From the NCBI RefSeq assembly GCF_004167675.1, contig NZ_SEZQ01000008.1: DNA of 64,000 nucleotides; one strand, written 5' to 3'. Shown piece by piece: positions 1-8,721 of this stretch. The DNA is from Aliivibrio finisterrensis_A. Its GTDB lineage: Bacteria > Pseudomonadota > Gammaproteobacteria > Enterobacterales > Vibrionaceae. Numbering within the stretch: position 1 is the first letter of the stretch; every line of letters starts with the position of its first letter. Both the position numbers and the translations under genes were made by a program. The notes beneath the pieces were generated by a model. The model was given only the letters and a program-made list of their open reading frames with translations, did no database searches and was not told the DNA's origin.

Positions 1-1356
1 ATGCTGCCTTATATTGCTAATCACATATCTCAACATGAGCTAGGACGCTTAGAGTTATTATCGACCTTTGCAATGATATTAAGCGTAGTTTTAGGGTTAT
101 CGCTGCATGAAGCACTGTATCGCTTTGCTGGTGCAGAGCAAGATCTACATCAAAAACGACGGATCACAGGTGAGATATTTACCCTTACTATGATCGTTGG
201 TGCAATTGCTTTACCTATCATTTGGTTATTAAGCCCCTTTATCAGTGAATGGAAACCAGAATACGCCGACACTATTGAGTTAGAGCTGCTATTAATACCA
301 CTGGCTTTTGAAGGTATGGTTGCCGTTGTGCTTGCTTCACTTAGAATGCGAGAACAAGCAAAACTGTTTTTTTACTTAACTACTGGTCGCGCTTTGCTTC
401 AAGCTGCATTAACCGTAATTATGCTTTATCAGGGTTATGGCGTTACAGCTATTCTATTCGCTGGTTTTATCAGTGCTGCTCTGCAAGTCGTTGCGCTTGT
501 CTATCTACAGACCAAACAGAACAAAAAAGTACATGGTGCTGGTTATCTATTTAGTAAAAAAATGACGGCTCTTTGCATTCCTTACTCCTTACCTCTAATG
601 GCCAGTGGCTTAGTCGCTTTTGGATTAAATGGATTTGAACGATGGGTATTAGCTGAAAACACGAGCCTTTCTGATCTTGCACTGTATGCCGTTGCCCTCA
701 AATTTGCCCTAGCATTAACCTTATTAATGCAACCGTTTTGTATGTGGTGGATGCCTAAACGGTTTGACTATTTGCAATCACGCGGAAAAGCAATTACCGC
801 TAAAATGACGCAAAGCAGCCTTGTTTTACTGTGCGGATTAACCGTTTTAGTTTGCTACTTGGCTCCAGTATTAATTGAGTGGTTAATGCCAGCAAGCTAT
901 CAACAAGCCAAAACTATCGCCGTTGCCTTGATCATCGTTTCAGCAATTAAGGAGTTAAACGAATTAATCAACCTTGGTGCATTGGCAGAGAAACAGACTA
1001 AAAAATTATTATGGATTAACAGTTTTTCTACAGGGCTTGGCATGATTGCTATTCTAGTTCTCACGCCTATTTACGGCGTGAATGGCGTCCTTACCTCCCT
1101 GATCTTAGCTCAAACGATACGAGTAATACTCACTTTTATACTCTCTCAGAGCGCTCACCCATTACCTTACTCGTTGGGAAAATTAAGCGTATTATTGTTG
1201 ATTACCAGTGTGTCCATTACGCTAAGTCTTTCTTCATTTTCGGTTGGCATTCAACTAATGATGGCAGCGCTCTGCACCACCTCAGTGGTTATTTTTGCTT
1301 CGCAATTACAGTTAATTACTCTGCCTAAAAATGAGCAAAGCGAGAAATTCCTATGA
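1..1356 (+). CDS. sypK: SypK-like polysaccharide flippase (Wzx family), 5' end probably cut by window edge
   Basis: This is a polytopic membrane protein of at least 451 residues, consisting of successive hydrophobic helices with short loops, as in Wzx-type lipid-linked oligosaccharide flippases of the MATE/MVF superfamily. It should move the undecaprenyl-linked repeat unit across the inner membrane. The first residues (MLPYIANHIS) already sit in the loop after what is normally helix 1, so the true start is probably a few tens of bases to the left and the entry is 5'-partial. It is the first of eight colinear genes whose product order matches sypK-L-M-N-O-P-Q-R of Aliivibrio fischeri; the symbol rests on that order and not on an alignment. 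Its stop overlaps the next start as ATGA, which implies translational coupling. Confidence 0.8.
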   Translation: MLPYIANHISQHELGRLELLSTFAMILSVVLGLSLHEALYRFAGAEQDLHQKRRITGEIFTLTMIVGAIALPIIWLLSPFISEWKPEYADTIELELLLIPLAFEGMVAVVLASLRMREQAKLFFYLTTGRALLQAALTVIMLYQGYGVTAILFAGFISAALQVVALVYLQTKQNKKVHGAGYLFSKKMTALCIPYSLPLMASGLVAFGLNGFERWVLAENTSLSDLALYAVALKFALALTLLMQPFCMWWMPKRFDYLQSRGKAITAKMTQSSLVLLCGLTVLVCYLAPVLIEWLMPASYQQAKTIAVALIIVSAIKELNELINLGALAEKQTKKLLWINSFSTGLGMIAILVLTPIYGVNGVLTSLILAQTIRVILTFILSQSAHPLPYSLGKLSVLLLITSVSITLSLSSFSVGIQLMMAALCTTSVVIFASQLQLITLPKNEQSEKFL

Positions 1357-2789
1357 ATATGAATAACACGTCACTTCAATCAAAACCGTTGCAATGGTTT
1401 ACAGCGATCATTTGTTCATTGTTTGCCGGAGTATTATGGCGCTTATTTCCTCACCCTGCACTTGTGGTTGTTTTGGGGATTCTTCCATTGGCGGTACTTT
1501 ACACGCTAAATCGCCCTTTCTTAATGGTCCTGTTTTTTGTGATTTTTTCTTTTTTTCGTATTCACGAAGTCTTTCCTCAACTTTATAACTTAAAAATCCC
1601 CCTACTATTATCATTGGGTTCTTTGGCCGCTTTAGGCTGGCAAGTGGGAATAACTAAACAAATAAAGCTGTTTTGGTGCCGAGAATTTACCTTATTAAGT
1701 TGTTTTTTGCTGCTCGTCATTCTTGGTATTGTGTTAGCAGGTAATCGCCCCATTGCTATTGAGTATTTCAAAAATATTTACTGGAAAATCATCCTAATGA
1801 CATTCGCTATCGCGGTATTAGTGCGTAGCCCTCAGCAGCTTGCCTTTACTCTAAAAGCCATCACCATCGCAGGTGTCTTAGTCGGTATTGTCGCCATTCA
1901 AAACAAATTAGGTGGTATTGGTTTAGTCGAAGAGACCCGAGTGACCATAGGTCGAGAGTTAGGATCTATGTTGGGGGATCCTAATGACTTAGCCTTAGTG
2001 CTTATGTTTCCTACCTCATTTGCCGTTGGTCTATTAGTGACACATCAGCAGCCTTGGCATCAACGTATGATTGGTTTTATCGCTATTCCTATTTTGTTTT
2101 GGGCGGTAATGGCAACTCAAAGTCGTGGCGGGTTACTCGGTATGATCGCAGTCTTTGGGATTTATGGATTACAAAGAATCAAATCAAAAGTGCTATTAAT
2201 GACGATAGCTGTCATTGCTGGTGGGATATTATTTGTAGTAGCAGGGATCTCAGATAGAGCATCAGGAGGCGCAGCAGAAGCAGGGGTTGATGCCTCTGCT
2301 ATGGGACGTTTATACGCATGGGAAGCCGCTTTTAAAATGGCGGTGAGCAACCCTATCACTGGCGTAGGTTTAGATAATTTCTATTCCAATTACTTTTATT
2401 ACAGCCCTCATTGGGATGGGTTAAATCATGCGGTTCATAGTACTTGGTTTGGAGTACTCGCTGAAACAGGTTTTCTTGGGCTTTCTATCTTTGTTAGCTT
2501 AATTGTCGTCTTAATTAAGAGTGCTAACCGTACACTTCAAGCAGTGAAAGCGGTACAAGATAAAATTGATCCTGCGATTTACACCAGTGCTCAAGCTGTA
2601 TTTGCCGGTCTCATTGGCACCATTGTCTCTGGGACTTTTTTAACTCAAGGCTTTAACTGGCCCATTTATATTTTGGCCGGCTTAGTGGTTGCAGTGACTA
2701 AAACCAGTGAGGTTGCGCTCAATAAAATAGAGATAGAAACGAGAGAAAGCGAAATTCAAAACGATTCTCAAAATGAGAAAAACCAGTAA
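1353..2789 (+). CDS. sypL: SypL-like O-antigen ligase/polymerase family membrane protein
   Basis: This 478-residue protein has about a dozen predicted membrane helices and a large periplasmic loop, typical of the Wzy/WaaL O-antigen ligase family. The stretch LGDPNDLALVLMFP near residue 208 and the loop containing GVGLDNFYSNYF followed by HAVHSTWFGVLAETG near residue 340-370 resemble conserved segments of this family. The predicted role is polymerisation or ligation of the syp polysaccharide in the periplasm. It starts in the ATGA overlap with the flippase gene. Its last codons contain a SypG-type palindrome, so the regulatory region of the following gene begins inside this one. Whether it acts as polymerase or ligase cannot be decided from sequence. 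Confidence 0.8.
   Translation: MNMNNTSLQSKPLQWFTAIICSLFAGVLWRLFPHPALVVVLGILPLAVLYTLNRPFLMVLFFVIFSFFRIHEVFPQLYNLKIPLLLSLGSLAALGWQVGITKQIKLFWCREFTLLSCFLLLVILGIVLAGNRPIAIEYFKNIYWKIILMTFAIAVLVRSPQQLAFTLKAITIAGVLVGIVAIQNKLGGIGLVEETRVTIGRELGSMLGDPNDLALVLMFPTSFAVGLLVTHQQPWHQRMIGFIAIPILFWAVMATQSRGGLLGMIAVFGIYGLQRIKSKVLLMTIAVIAGGILFVVAGISDRASGGAAEAGVDASAMGRLYAWEAAFKMAVSNPITGVGLDNFYSNYFYYSPHWDGLNHAVHSTWFGVLAETGFLGLSIFVSLIVVLIKSANRTLQAVKAVQDKIDPAIYTSAQAVFAGLIGTIVSGTFLTQGFNWPIYILAGLVVAVTKTSEVALNKIEIETRESEIQNDSQNEKNQ
2765..2779 (+). promoter_or_regulatory. SypG-binding-element-like palindrome before sypM
   Basis: TTCTCAAAATGAGAA is a perfect 15-base palindrome inside the last codons of sypL. It fits the SypG enhancer consensus as I recall it (TTCTCA, three bases, TGM, then DWN). 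It lies about 60 bp upstream of a sigma-54-like element, a normal spacing for a bacterial enhancer-binding protein. SypG is known to activate several syp promoters; that it acts here is inferred. Confidence 0.7.
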
Positions 2790-2837
2790 ATTAAAAATAC
2801 AAACCTATAACACACTGAAAAATAAACAGAAAACAAT

Positions 2838-2853
2838 TGGCACAATCCATGAA
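2838..2853 (+). promoter_or_regulatory. Sigma-54-like promoter before sypM, imperfect -12
   Basis: The -24 element TGGCAC is intact (GG at 2839-2840). Ten bases later, where the -12 element should have GC, the sequence has GA (2851-2852). The site lies 40 bp before the sypM start and 60 bp after the SypG-like box. The imperfect -12 suggests a weak or tightly activator-dependent promoter compared with the sypP promoter. Confidence 0.55.
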
Positions 2854-2891
2854 ACACTCTTTATAAGAGTTATCAAAAAAGGAATGCCATT

Positions 2892-3659
2892 ATGAGTACA
2901 TTATCTGTCTATCGCCTAAAGCAATGGCTAAAAAATGGTGAGAGCCCATTAGCAACAAGGCTATTTCACATTGCTAAAGCCATTCGTCACTTTGAGCTAC
3001 CAACACCTCACATTCTTAATAAGCTCTTTTATGGGCTACATAAAACCATCATTACTCAATGGCAAGCTTTTACCCATCTTGTATTTTATGTTCCTGCATT
3101 TAAAGGGCGATTAAATAGCTATGGTAAACGCACACTGCTATACGGCGGCTTACCCTTTTTTAGCGGTCCACTGGCTATGACCATAGGTAATGATTGTCGC
3201 ATCTCTGGGCAAACTACCTTTAGCGGTCGCACAAACTCTGATAACCCCACTCTCACCGTAGGTGATAATGTCGATATTTGCTGGCAAACCACCATTGCGG
3301 TTGGCAATAAAGTGGTTATTGGCGATAACGTACGTATTGCGGGGCAAGGCTTCCTTTGTGGCTACCCCGGACACCCAATTGATCCTACAGAACGAGCACG
3401 TGGTAAAGCTGATTTAGACAGCCAAGTCGGAGACATTATTTTAGAAAAAGACGTATGGCTCGGCTCTCGAGTTAGCATCATTGGTAATGTGACGGTGGGT
3501 GAAGGCACCATTGTTGCCTCTGGCAGCGTGGTAACCAAAAGTCTTCCCCCCTTTGTGTTAGCTGGAGGAAATCCGGCAAAAGTCATTAAACCTCTAGATA
3601 TAAGCTCCTCAATAACAACCTCAAGCACTAACAAAGAGGAAGTTAATTATGAAGCGTGA
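2892..3659 (+). CDS. sypM: SypM-like hexapeptide-repeat acyltransferase
   Basis: This is a 255-residue protein of the left-handed parallel beta-helix (hexapeptide) acyltransferase family. The isoleucine-patch repeats run from about residue 95 to 235 and end in the familiar GNPAKVIKPL motif. The LbH domain contains the region GQGFLCGYPGHPIDP with a likely catalytic histidine. It should transfer an acetyl or similar acyl group from a CoA thioester to a sugar of the syp polysaccharide in the cytoplasm. It has its own promoter region, and the last 11 bases overlap the next gene. The N-terminal ~70 residues are basic and amphipathic, longer than in minimal family members, and may contact the membrane. 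Confidence 0.8.
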   Translation: MSTLSVYRLKQWLKNGESPLATRLFHIAKAIRHFELPTPHILNKLFYGLHKTIITQWQAFTHLVFYVPAFKGRLNSYGKRTLLYGGLPFFSGPLAMTIGNDCRISGQTTFSGRTNSDNPTLTVGDNVDICWQTTIAVGNKVVIGDNVRIAGQGFLCGYPGHPIDPTERARGKADLDSQVGDIILEKDVWLGSRVSIIGNVTVGEGTIVASGSVVTKSLPPFVLAGGNPAKVIKPLDISSSITTSSTNKEEVNYEA

Positions 3660-4794
3660 TCTTATCGTTTTTGGCGAAGATTGGGGTGGTTTACCCTCTA
3701 GTACTCAGCATTTAATTAAACAGCTGTCACTGACTCGTAAAGTGATTTGGGTAAACTCAATTGGATTGCGCCAACCTAATTTGTCTTTGCATGATATTAA
3801 ACGTGTCTGGACTAAACTGACACAAGCGAGCACACATACTGAAGAAGAAAATCAATCGGCCCCTTTTCAAACCGTGAATTTAAAAACCATTCCAGCACCA
3901 AAGGGAAAGTTTACGCGTTGGGTAGCCAAGCAGCTAATTGTTCAGCAATTAAAACCGATCATAAAAAAAGCCCAGCTTCACCGTCCAATCTTATGGACTT
4001 CTCTTCCTACTGTTGCGGATGTTTGTGGCAGTTTAGGAGAGTCAGGCATTGTGTATTACTGCGGAGATGATTTTGGTGCATTGGCTGGTGTTGATCATGA
4101 CGTTGTTCTTCAACATGAACAAAAACTCATACAAAAATCAGACCTAATTCTCGCGGCGAGCCCAACGCTATGCCATAAATTTCCTGAAGAAAAAGTACAA
4201 TTCTTACCTCATGGTGTCGATTTTACTCTATTTAACCAACCCGTTTTTAGAGCAAAAGATTTACCTAAAGATGGCAGGCCCATTGCTGGATTTTATGGCA
4301 GTTTATCCAAATGGCTCGACTATGCGTTAATTAATCAAATCACTGAAATCAATCCAGATTGGCACTTTGTTTTTATTGGACAAAATGAATTAGCTTATAA
4401 CCCAATAACACCGCGTGAAAATGTACATCTTATGGGACCAAAACCTCATAGCCAATTGCCACGCTACAGTCAGCATTGGCAAGTAAGTTTATTACCATTC
4501 GTTGATAATGAGCAAATAAGAGCCTGTAATCCATTAAAGCTATTAGAATATTTAGCAACAGGAACACCTATTATCAGTACTGATTTTCCAGCGTTACGCC
4601 CTTATAAATCGGCAATTCACACTGTAAATTCGGTGACTGAATTTAATTCAAGCTTAAACTCAATTCAGCAAGAGTGGTTAAAACACAATACAGAAACCCG
4701 TCGCAAACAAATACAACAGCAAGCTCAACTCATCAAGTCGCATACATGGCAAGCAAAAGCGAAACAACTTGAGGCTTGGTTGGAGGCATTATGA
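3649..4794 (+). CDS. sypN: SypN-like glycosyltransferase
   Basis: This 381-residue protein looks like a GT-B fold glycosyltransferase. The C-terminal half contains the nucleotide-sugar binding pattern ACNPLKLLEYLATGTPIIST (about residues 291-310), equivalent to the E-x7-E region of family 1/4 enzymes. The N-terminus (DLIVFGEDWGGLPSSTQHL) is the first Rossmann strand and glycine-rich loop. It probably adds one sugar to the lipid-linked syp repeat unit; donor and linkage cannot be read from the sequence. The start overlaps sypM by 11 bases and is served by an AGAGGA ribosome site at about 3636. The stop overlaps sypO as ATGA. Confidence 0.78.
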   Translation: MKRDLIVFGEDWGGLPSSTQHLIKQLSLTRKVIWVNSIGLRQPNLSLHDIKRVWTKLTQASTHTEEENQSAPFQTVNLKTIPAPKGKFTRWVAKQLIVQQLKPIIKKAQLHRPILWTSLPTVADVCGSLGESGIVYYCGDDFGALAGVDHDVVLQHEQKLIQKSDLILAASPTLCHKFPEEKVQFLPHGVDFTLFNQPVFRAKDLPKDGRPIAGFYGSLSKWLDYALINQITEINPDWHFVFIGQNELAYNPITPRENVHLMGPKPHSQLPRYSQHWQVSLLPFVDNEQIRACNPLKLLEYLATGTPIISTDFPALRPYKSAIHTVNSVTEFNSSLNSIQQEWLKHNTETRRKQIQQQAQLIKSHTWQAKAKQLEAWLEAL

Positions 4795-6290
4795 TCACAT
4801 TAAGCCAACGTTTTCTTATTATGTTTGAATCAGCATGGCGTCGTCGCTATCTGATCGCTATTCCTATTTTACTGATGCCACTTATCGGGTTAGTGATTGG
4901 TAAATTGGCTCCAAAATATTACGACTCTCATACCAGTATGCTTATTCAAGAAACCGCAAAAATGAACCCTTTCCTTGAGGATTTAGCGGTATCGACCATG
5001 CTAAAAGAGCGTTTAAGCTCGCTACAAACCTTATTGCATAGCCGCCATATTTTAGGGTTAGTAGCTAAAGAAAGAGGCTATGTACATGAATCAATGTCAC
5101 CTCAAGCTATTGATAATGCGATTGCTCGCTTATCTGATAGTTTATCGGTCAACATGGCGGGGAAAGATTTAATCCGCATTGATTATCAATCCAATAAACC
5201 TGAAGGCATGAAAGAAACATTGGAAGCGGTAAGTCGTCATTTTACCGATCAATTATTAGCACCAGAACGTTCATCAATGAAAGACTCTAGTCAATTCCTA
5301 TCAGACAATATAGATCAACGCCGCGCAGAATTGGACCTTGCAGAAGGAAGACTAGCGGAATTTAAGAGTCGAGAAAATACCATTCTTCCTGAAATGCAAA
5401 TCACCAGTTTGGATCGCTTAACCAAACTCAAACAGCGTTTATATGAGCGTCAGGCAGAGCTTGCGGGGGCAGAAAAACGCTTAGGATCTATTGACTTACA
5501 ATTATCAAAAACCAACCCTGTTATTGGTAAAATAGAAGAACAAATCATTCGAATTCGTGGAGAGTTAACCCTACTTCAAGCCAAATACACGCCTCAACAC
5601 AGTAAAGTTCAGGGAAAATTAAGAAATCTAAATCGACTAGAGGAAGAACGAACTCGCCTGCTTTCTCAAACTCAACCAGGATTAAGTAGTGAGCAACTGT
5701 GGGATATCGCCAGCAGCAACAGTGTTGAAGATCTTGCCAAAGCGCCACCCATTTTACTCTCTCAACTTGAGGAACTACAAGAAGCCACCAGTAAAGTCGA
5801 TGCTTTAGGTGAAGAAACGCGAGTTCTTGAAAGCATGATCAAGGATATGGAAGCACAAGCATCGCAATTTGGTGAGAATGAAAAAGAGTTATACCAACTG
5901 CAACGAGATCTTGTTTTAAAGCGAGAACTATACAACGACTTAGTAGAACGATTTGAAATGGCGAAACTCACTCGCTCTCTTGGTGTCTTTGAGCAAGAAA
6001 AACGAGTAAAAATAATAGATAGGCCTTATAAACCAAATAGCCCGTCAAATTTACCCAATATTCTCTTTGCTATTGCTGGGTTAATTGGAGGAATTGGCCT
6101 TGGCATAGGAATGGCCGTTATTGCTGAACTATGTGATACCACAATACGAAGAAGAGATGAAATACAGAAGTTAAGTGATGCGCCTGTCTTAAGTCGTATT
6201 CCACCTCAACCCGTTAAATGCTTTCACCTATTCAAAGATAAACAGCCGACACTCAATAGCAACTATACGTCACGTCCATTTTCAAATTAA
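4791..6290 (+). CDS. sypO: SypO-like polysaccharide chain-length determinant (Wzz/PCP)
   Basis: This is a polysaccharide co-polymerase of 499 residues. A first membrane helix lies near residues 15-40 (YLIAIPILLMPLIGLVIG), followed by a long coiled-coil-rich periplasmic part and a second helix near residues 415-440 (NILFAIAGLIGGIGLGIGMAV). A Pro-rich stretch, RPYKPNSPSNLPN, precedes helix 2 as in Wzz proteins. No Walker A or tyrosine-kinase domain follows, so it resembles the BexC/GumC-type component that works with a separate kinase. It should set syp chain length or assist export. I chose the ATG at 4791, which overlaps the sypN stop as ATGA behind GGAGG, rather than an in-frame TTG at 4776. 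Confidence 0.8.
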   Translation: MITLSQRFLIMFESAWRRRYLIAIPILLMPLIGLVIGKLAPKYYDSHTSMLIQETAKMNPFLEDLAVSTMLKERLSSLQTLLHSRHILGLVAKERGYVHESMSPQAIDNAIARLSDSLSVNMAGKDLIRIDYQSNKPEGMKETLEAVSRHFTDQLLAPERSSMKDSSQFLSDNIDQRRAELDLAEGRLAEFKSRENTILPEMQITSLDRLTKLKQRLYERQAELAGAEKRLGSIDLQLSKTNPVIGKIEEQIIRIRGELTLLQAKYTPQHSKVQGKLRNLNRLEEERTRLLSQTQPGLSSEQLWDIASSNSVEDLAKAPPILLSQLEELQEATSKVDALGEETRVLESMIKDMEAQASQFGENEKELYQLQRDLVLKRELYNDLVERFEMAKLTRSLGVFEQEKRVKIIDRPYKPNSPSNLPNILFAIAGLIGGIGLGIGMAVIAELCDTTIRRRDEIQKLSDAPVLSRIPPQPVKCFHLFKDKQPTLNSNYTSRPFSN

Positions 6291-6322
6291 TTGTAATTTC
6301 ATCAAAACGATTTCTATATTCA

Positions 6323-6337
6323 TTCTCAATTTGCAAA
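6323..6337 (+). promoter_or_regulatory. SypG-binding-element-like site before sypP
   Basis: TTCTCAATTTGCAAA matches the SypG enhancer consensus as I recall it (TTCTCA, three bases, TGM, DWN). It sits 50 bp upstream of an excellent sigma-54 promoter. It is not a full palindrome, unlike the box before sypM. Confidence 0.72.
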
Positions 6338-6384
6338 TCAATAAAAATAAACACATAACAGATTGAAAATTAACACTAAAACTT

Positions 6385-6401
6385 ATGGCACAAACTCTGC
6401 A
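6385..6401 (+). promoter_or_regulatory. Sigma-54 promoter of sypP
   Basis: The sequence TGGCACAAACTCTGCA has GG at 6387-6388, exactly ten bases, then GC at 6399-6400, the invariant spacing of a sigma-54 -24/-12 promoter. It lies 36 bp before the sypP ATG. Together with the upstream SypG-like box it explains why sypP begins a new transcription unit after a 146-bp gap. Confidence 0.8.
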
Positions 6402-6436
6402 ATTCTATTAAAACAAATCAGAATAAGGAGCTTACT

Positions 6437-7525
6437 ATGAAAACAATTGTTCATGTTGTTCAGCATCTTTCTCCTGGAGGGCTAGAAGCCATGGTGCTAG
6501 ATATGTTGACATTTGCCAATCCAAATTATCGCATTATGGTAGTGAGCTTAGAGGGTGAACTCGTTAGCACAATTAAACGCTGGCCAAGATTGGGGCAATA
6601 TCAAGAGCAGATAATCTGTTTAGATAAAGCTCCAGGCATATCAGTAAAAGTAATAAAACAACTCGTCCGTATTTTTATTCAGTATGATGCAGATATAGTC
6701 CACTCTCACCATATTGGCCCTATGCTATATTCTGGTTTGGCAGCGAAACTAAGTACTAAAGTTCAACATATTCATACAGAACATGATGCTTGGCATTTGA
6801 ATGAAAATAAAGATCGTTACATACAAAAACTAATTCTCTTTTTGTCTAAACCAACATTGGTCGCTGATGCTGATTTTGTAAAAAAAACCTTAAACACTGT
6901 CTTCCAAAGCTACCCTATTTATACGATAAAAAACGGAATTGACCCTTATAAATTCAATATTGGAAATAAAATAGAAGCACGGAAAGCACTAGGTGTATAC
7001 CTGCCAAGTAACGCGATTGTTGTGGGTAATGCTGCTCGTCTAGAATTAATTAAAGGGCAATCAAACCTCATTGAGGCTATGGCTTTTCTTGATAATAAAT
7101 ATCACTTACTTCTTGCTGGTTCTGGGAGCGAAAAAGAGTATTTACAGTCCCTTGTAAAGCGATACAAACTAGAAGATAGAGTTCATCTTCTTGGTCATGT
7201 AGACCATATGCCAACCTTCTATCAAGCATTAGATCTATTTTGCCTACCTTCAAATAACGAAGGCTTTCCACTGTCAACCTTAGAAGCGCAATCCTGTGGT
7301 ATTCCTTGCGTGGCCAATAATGTCGGAGGCGTATCTGAAACACTATGCCCTCAACACAGTCAGTTAATAAACAGTAATTTACCTATTGCCCTCACTTACG
7401 CGATTAAGGACATAGTAGAAAGATCAATTCAAGGTAGCCCAAGGGAATTTATCCTGAATCATAACAATGCAAAGTCAATGGCAAGTGCGTATGAAGCCCT
7501 TTACTTTCCAGGAGCGACTATATGA
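6437..7525 (+). CDS. sypP: SypP-like family 4 glycosyltransferase
   Basis: This 362-residue GT-B glycosyltransferase of family 4 type has an N-terminal domain starting VVQHLSPGGLEAMVLDML (the glycine-rich acceptor loop). Its C-terminal domain contains SNNEGFPLSTLEAQSCGIPCVA (about residues 272-293), the E-x7-E nucleotide-sugar site. The predicted job is transfer of a sugar to the growing lipid-linked syp unit on the cytoplasmic face. An AAGGAG ribosome site sits six bases before the ATG. The gene follows a sigma-54 promoter and SypG-like box, and its stop overlaps sypQ as ATGA. The donor sugar is unknown. Confidence 0.82.
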   Translation: MKTIVHVVQHLSPGGLEAMVLDMLTFANPNYRIMVVSLEGELVSTIKRWPRLGQYQEQIICLDKAPGISVKVIKQLVRIFIQYDADIVHSHHIGPMLYSGLAAKLSTKVQHIHTEHDAWHLNENKDRYIQKLILFLSKPTLVADADFVKKTLNTVFQSYPIYTIKNGIDPYKFNIGNKIEARKALGVYLPSNAIVVGNAARLELIKGQSNLIEAMAFLDNKYHLLLAGSGSEKEYLQSLVKRYKLEDRVHLLGHVDHMPTFYQALDLFCLPSNNEGFPLSTLEAQSCGIPCVANNVGGVSETLCPQHSQLINSNLPIALTYAIKDIVERSIQGSPREFILNHNNAKSMASAYEALYFPGATI

Positions 7526-8706
7526 ATAACTTTCTTATCATCGTAACCTCTATCAGTATTATTGCTGTTATATATCATCATGCTTTGTATCCAGTATTCT
7601 TGTATTGGTTTTCAAAAAAGCACCCACTGGACGGTGTAAAAATAACACCAAGAGGGTTTCATCAATCGAATAAAGATCGCATATTACCAACAATGACCAT
7701 GATTATTCCTGCCTACAATGAGCAAGAATGGATAGCTGATAAAATTAGAAATGTCGCATGTATTGATTACCCATCCAGCAAACTCACCATTATTATTGCT
7801 TGTGATGGTTGTACAGATAATACGGTATCTATTGCTCAAAATACGATACAAGAGGCTATTTGTTCGGATGTGCATATCGAAATATTATCATTTGAAAATA
7901 ACCAAGGAAAAGTGGCATTACTTAACCAATTAATTCCTCAATACTGTAGCGACATTATTGCGCTCAGTGATGTTTCTGCACTGCTTTCTTACGACGCACT
8001 ATTAATTGCAGCAAAACACTTTGAAAACCCAAGCGTTGGTGTGGTTAACCCAACCTATCATTTACTGGTTCCAAGCTCTGAAGGCGAAAAGAATTATTGG
8101 AAATACCAAACCAGAATTAAACAACAAGAGGCGACACTAGGTTCAAGTCTAGGATCACACGGCGCATTTTATCTCTTTAGAACCGAATTATTTGCCACTT
8201 TAGATAGCGATACGATTAATGATGACTTTATTTTACCAATGAAAATCGTAGAGCAAGGTTACCGTGCGATTTACGAACCGAGTATTAGAGCTTTAGAGCT
8301 TGAGCATGTAATACAAGAAGAAGATTTTGCGCGACGTTTAAGAATATCAGCAGGAAATCTTCAACAACTATTGCGTTTATTTCCTTTACTTAACCCAAAA
8401 TATAAGGGAACGGCCTTTACTTTTTTCTCAGGAAAAGGGCTTCGATTTACTATGCCCTACTTTATGGTATCAGCCTATATTGGTTCAGCCTTACTATTAT
8501 CTAATCCACTATTTTTTATCGCATTTATTGGGCAAACTCTTGGGTATGGTATCGCTCTTATGGGCTTTATATTCCCTCGTATTTTCTCCAATAAATATTG
8601 CCAAACCTTAACTTATCTTGCCATTGGCCATACTGCAAATTTACTTGGCGGTCTTAACTATCTGTTCAATAAACCAAAATCCTCTTGGACTCGTATACAT
8701 AAATAA
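7522..8706 (+). CDS. sypQ: SypQ-like family 2 membrane glycosyltransferase
   Basis: This 394-residue protein has an N-terminal membrane helix, then a GT-A domain of family 2: MTMIIPAYNEQEWIADKI (first strand), ACDGCTDNT (metal/UDP loop), the ALSDVSALL motif in place of DxD, and a later INDDFILPMKIVEQGYR element (the ED-D equivalent). Two or three C-terminal helices follow (about residues 310-370), as in processive or membrane-bound GT2 enzymes. It probably elongates the syp polysaccharide. It starts within the sypP stop codon (ATGA overlap). GT2 proteins of this architecture include poly-N-acetylglucosamine-type synthases, but the actual substrate cannot be inferred. Confidence 0.8.
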   Translation: MNNFLIIVTSISIIAVIYHHALYPVFLYWFSKKHPLDGVKITPRGFHQSNKDRILPTMTMIIPAYNEQEWIADKIRNVACIDYPSSKLTIIIACDGCTDNTVSIAQNTIQEAICSDVHIEILSFENNQGKVALLNQLIPQYCSDIIALSDVSALLSYDALLIAAKHFENPSVGVVNPTYHLLVPSSEGEKNYWKYQTRIKQQEATLGSSLGSHGAFYLFRTELFATLDSDTINDDFILPMKIVEQGYRAIYEPSIRALELEHVIQEEDFARRLRISAGNLQQLLRLFPLLNPKYKGTAFTFFSGKGLRFTMPYFMVSAYIGSALLLSNPLFFIAFIGQTLGYGIALMGFIFPRIFSNKYCQTLTYLAIGHTANLLGGLNYLFNKPKSSWTRIHK

Positions 8707-8721
8707 TAAAAGGAACTGATT

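Noticed and set aside
3119..3634. Several minus-strand frames under sypM
   Set aside because: They are antisense shadows of the hexapeptide repeats; periodic coding sequence opens the opposite frames.
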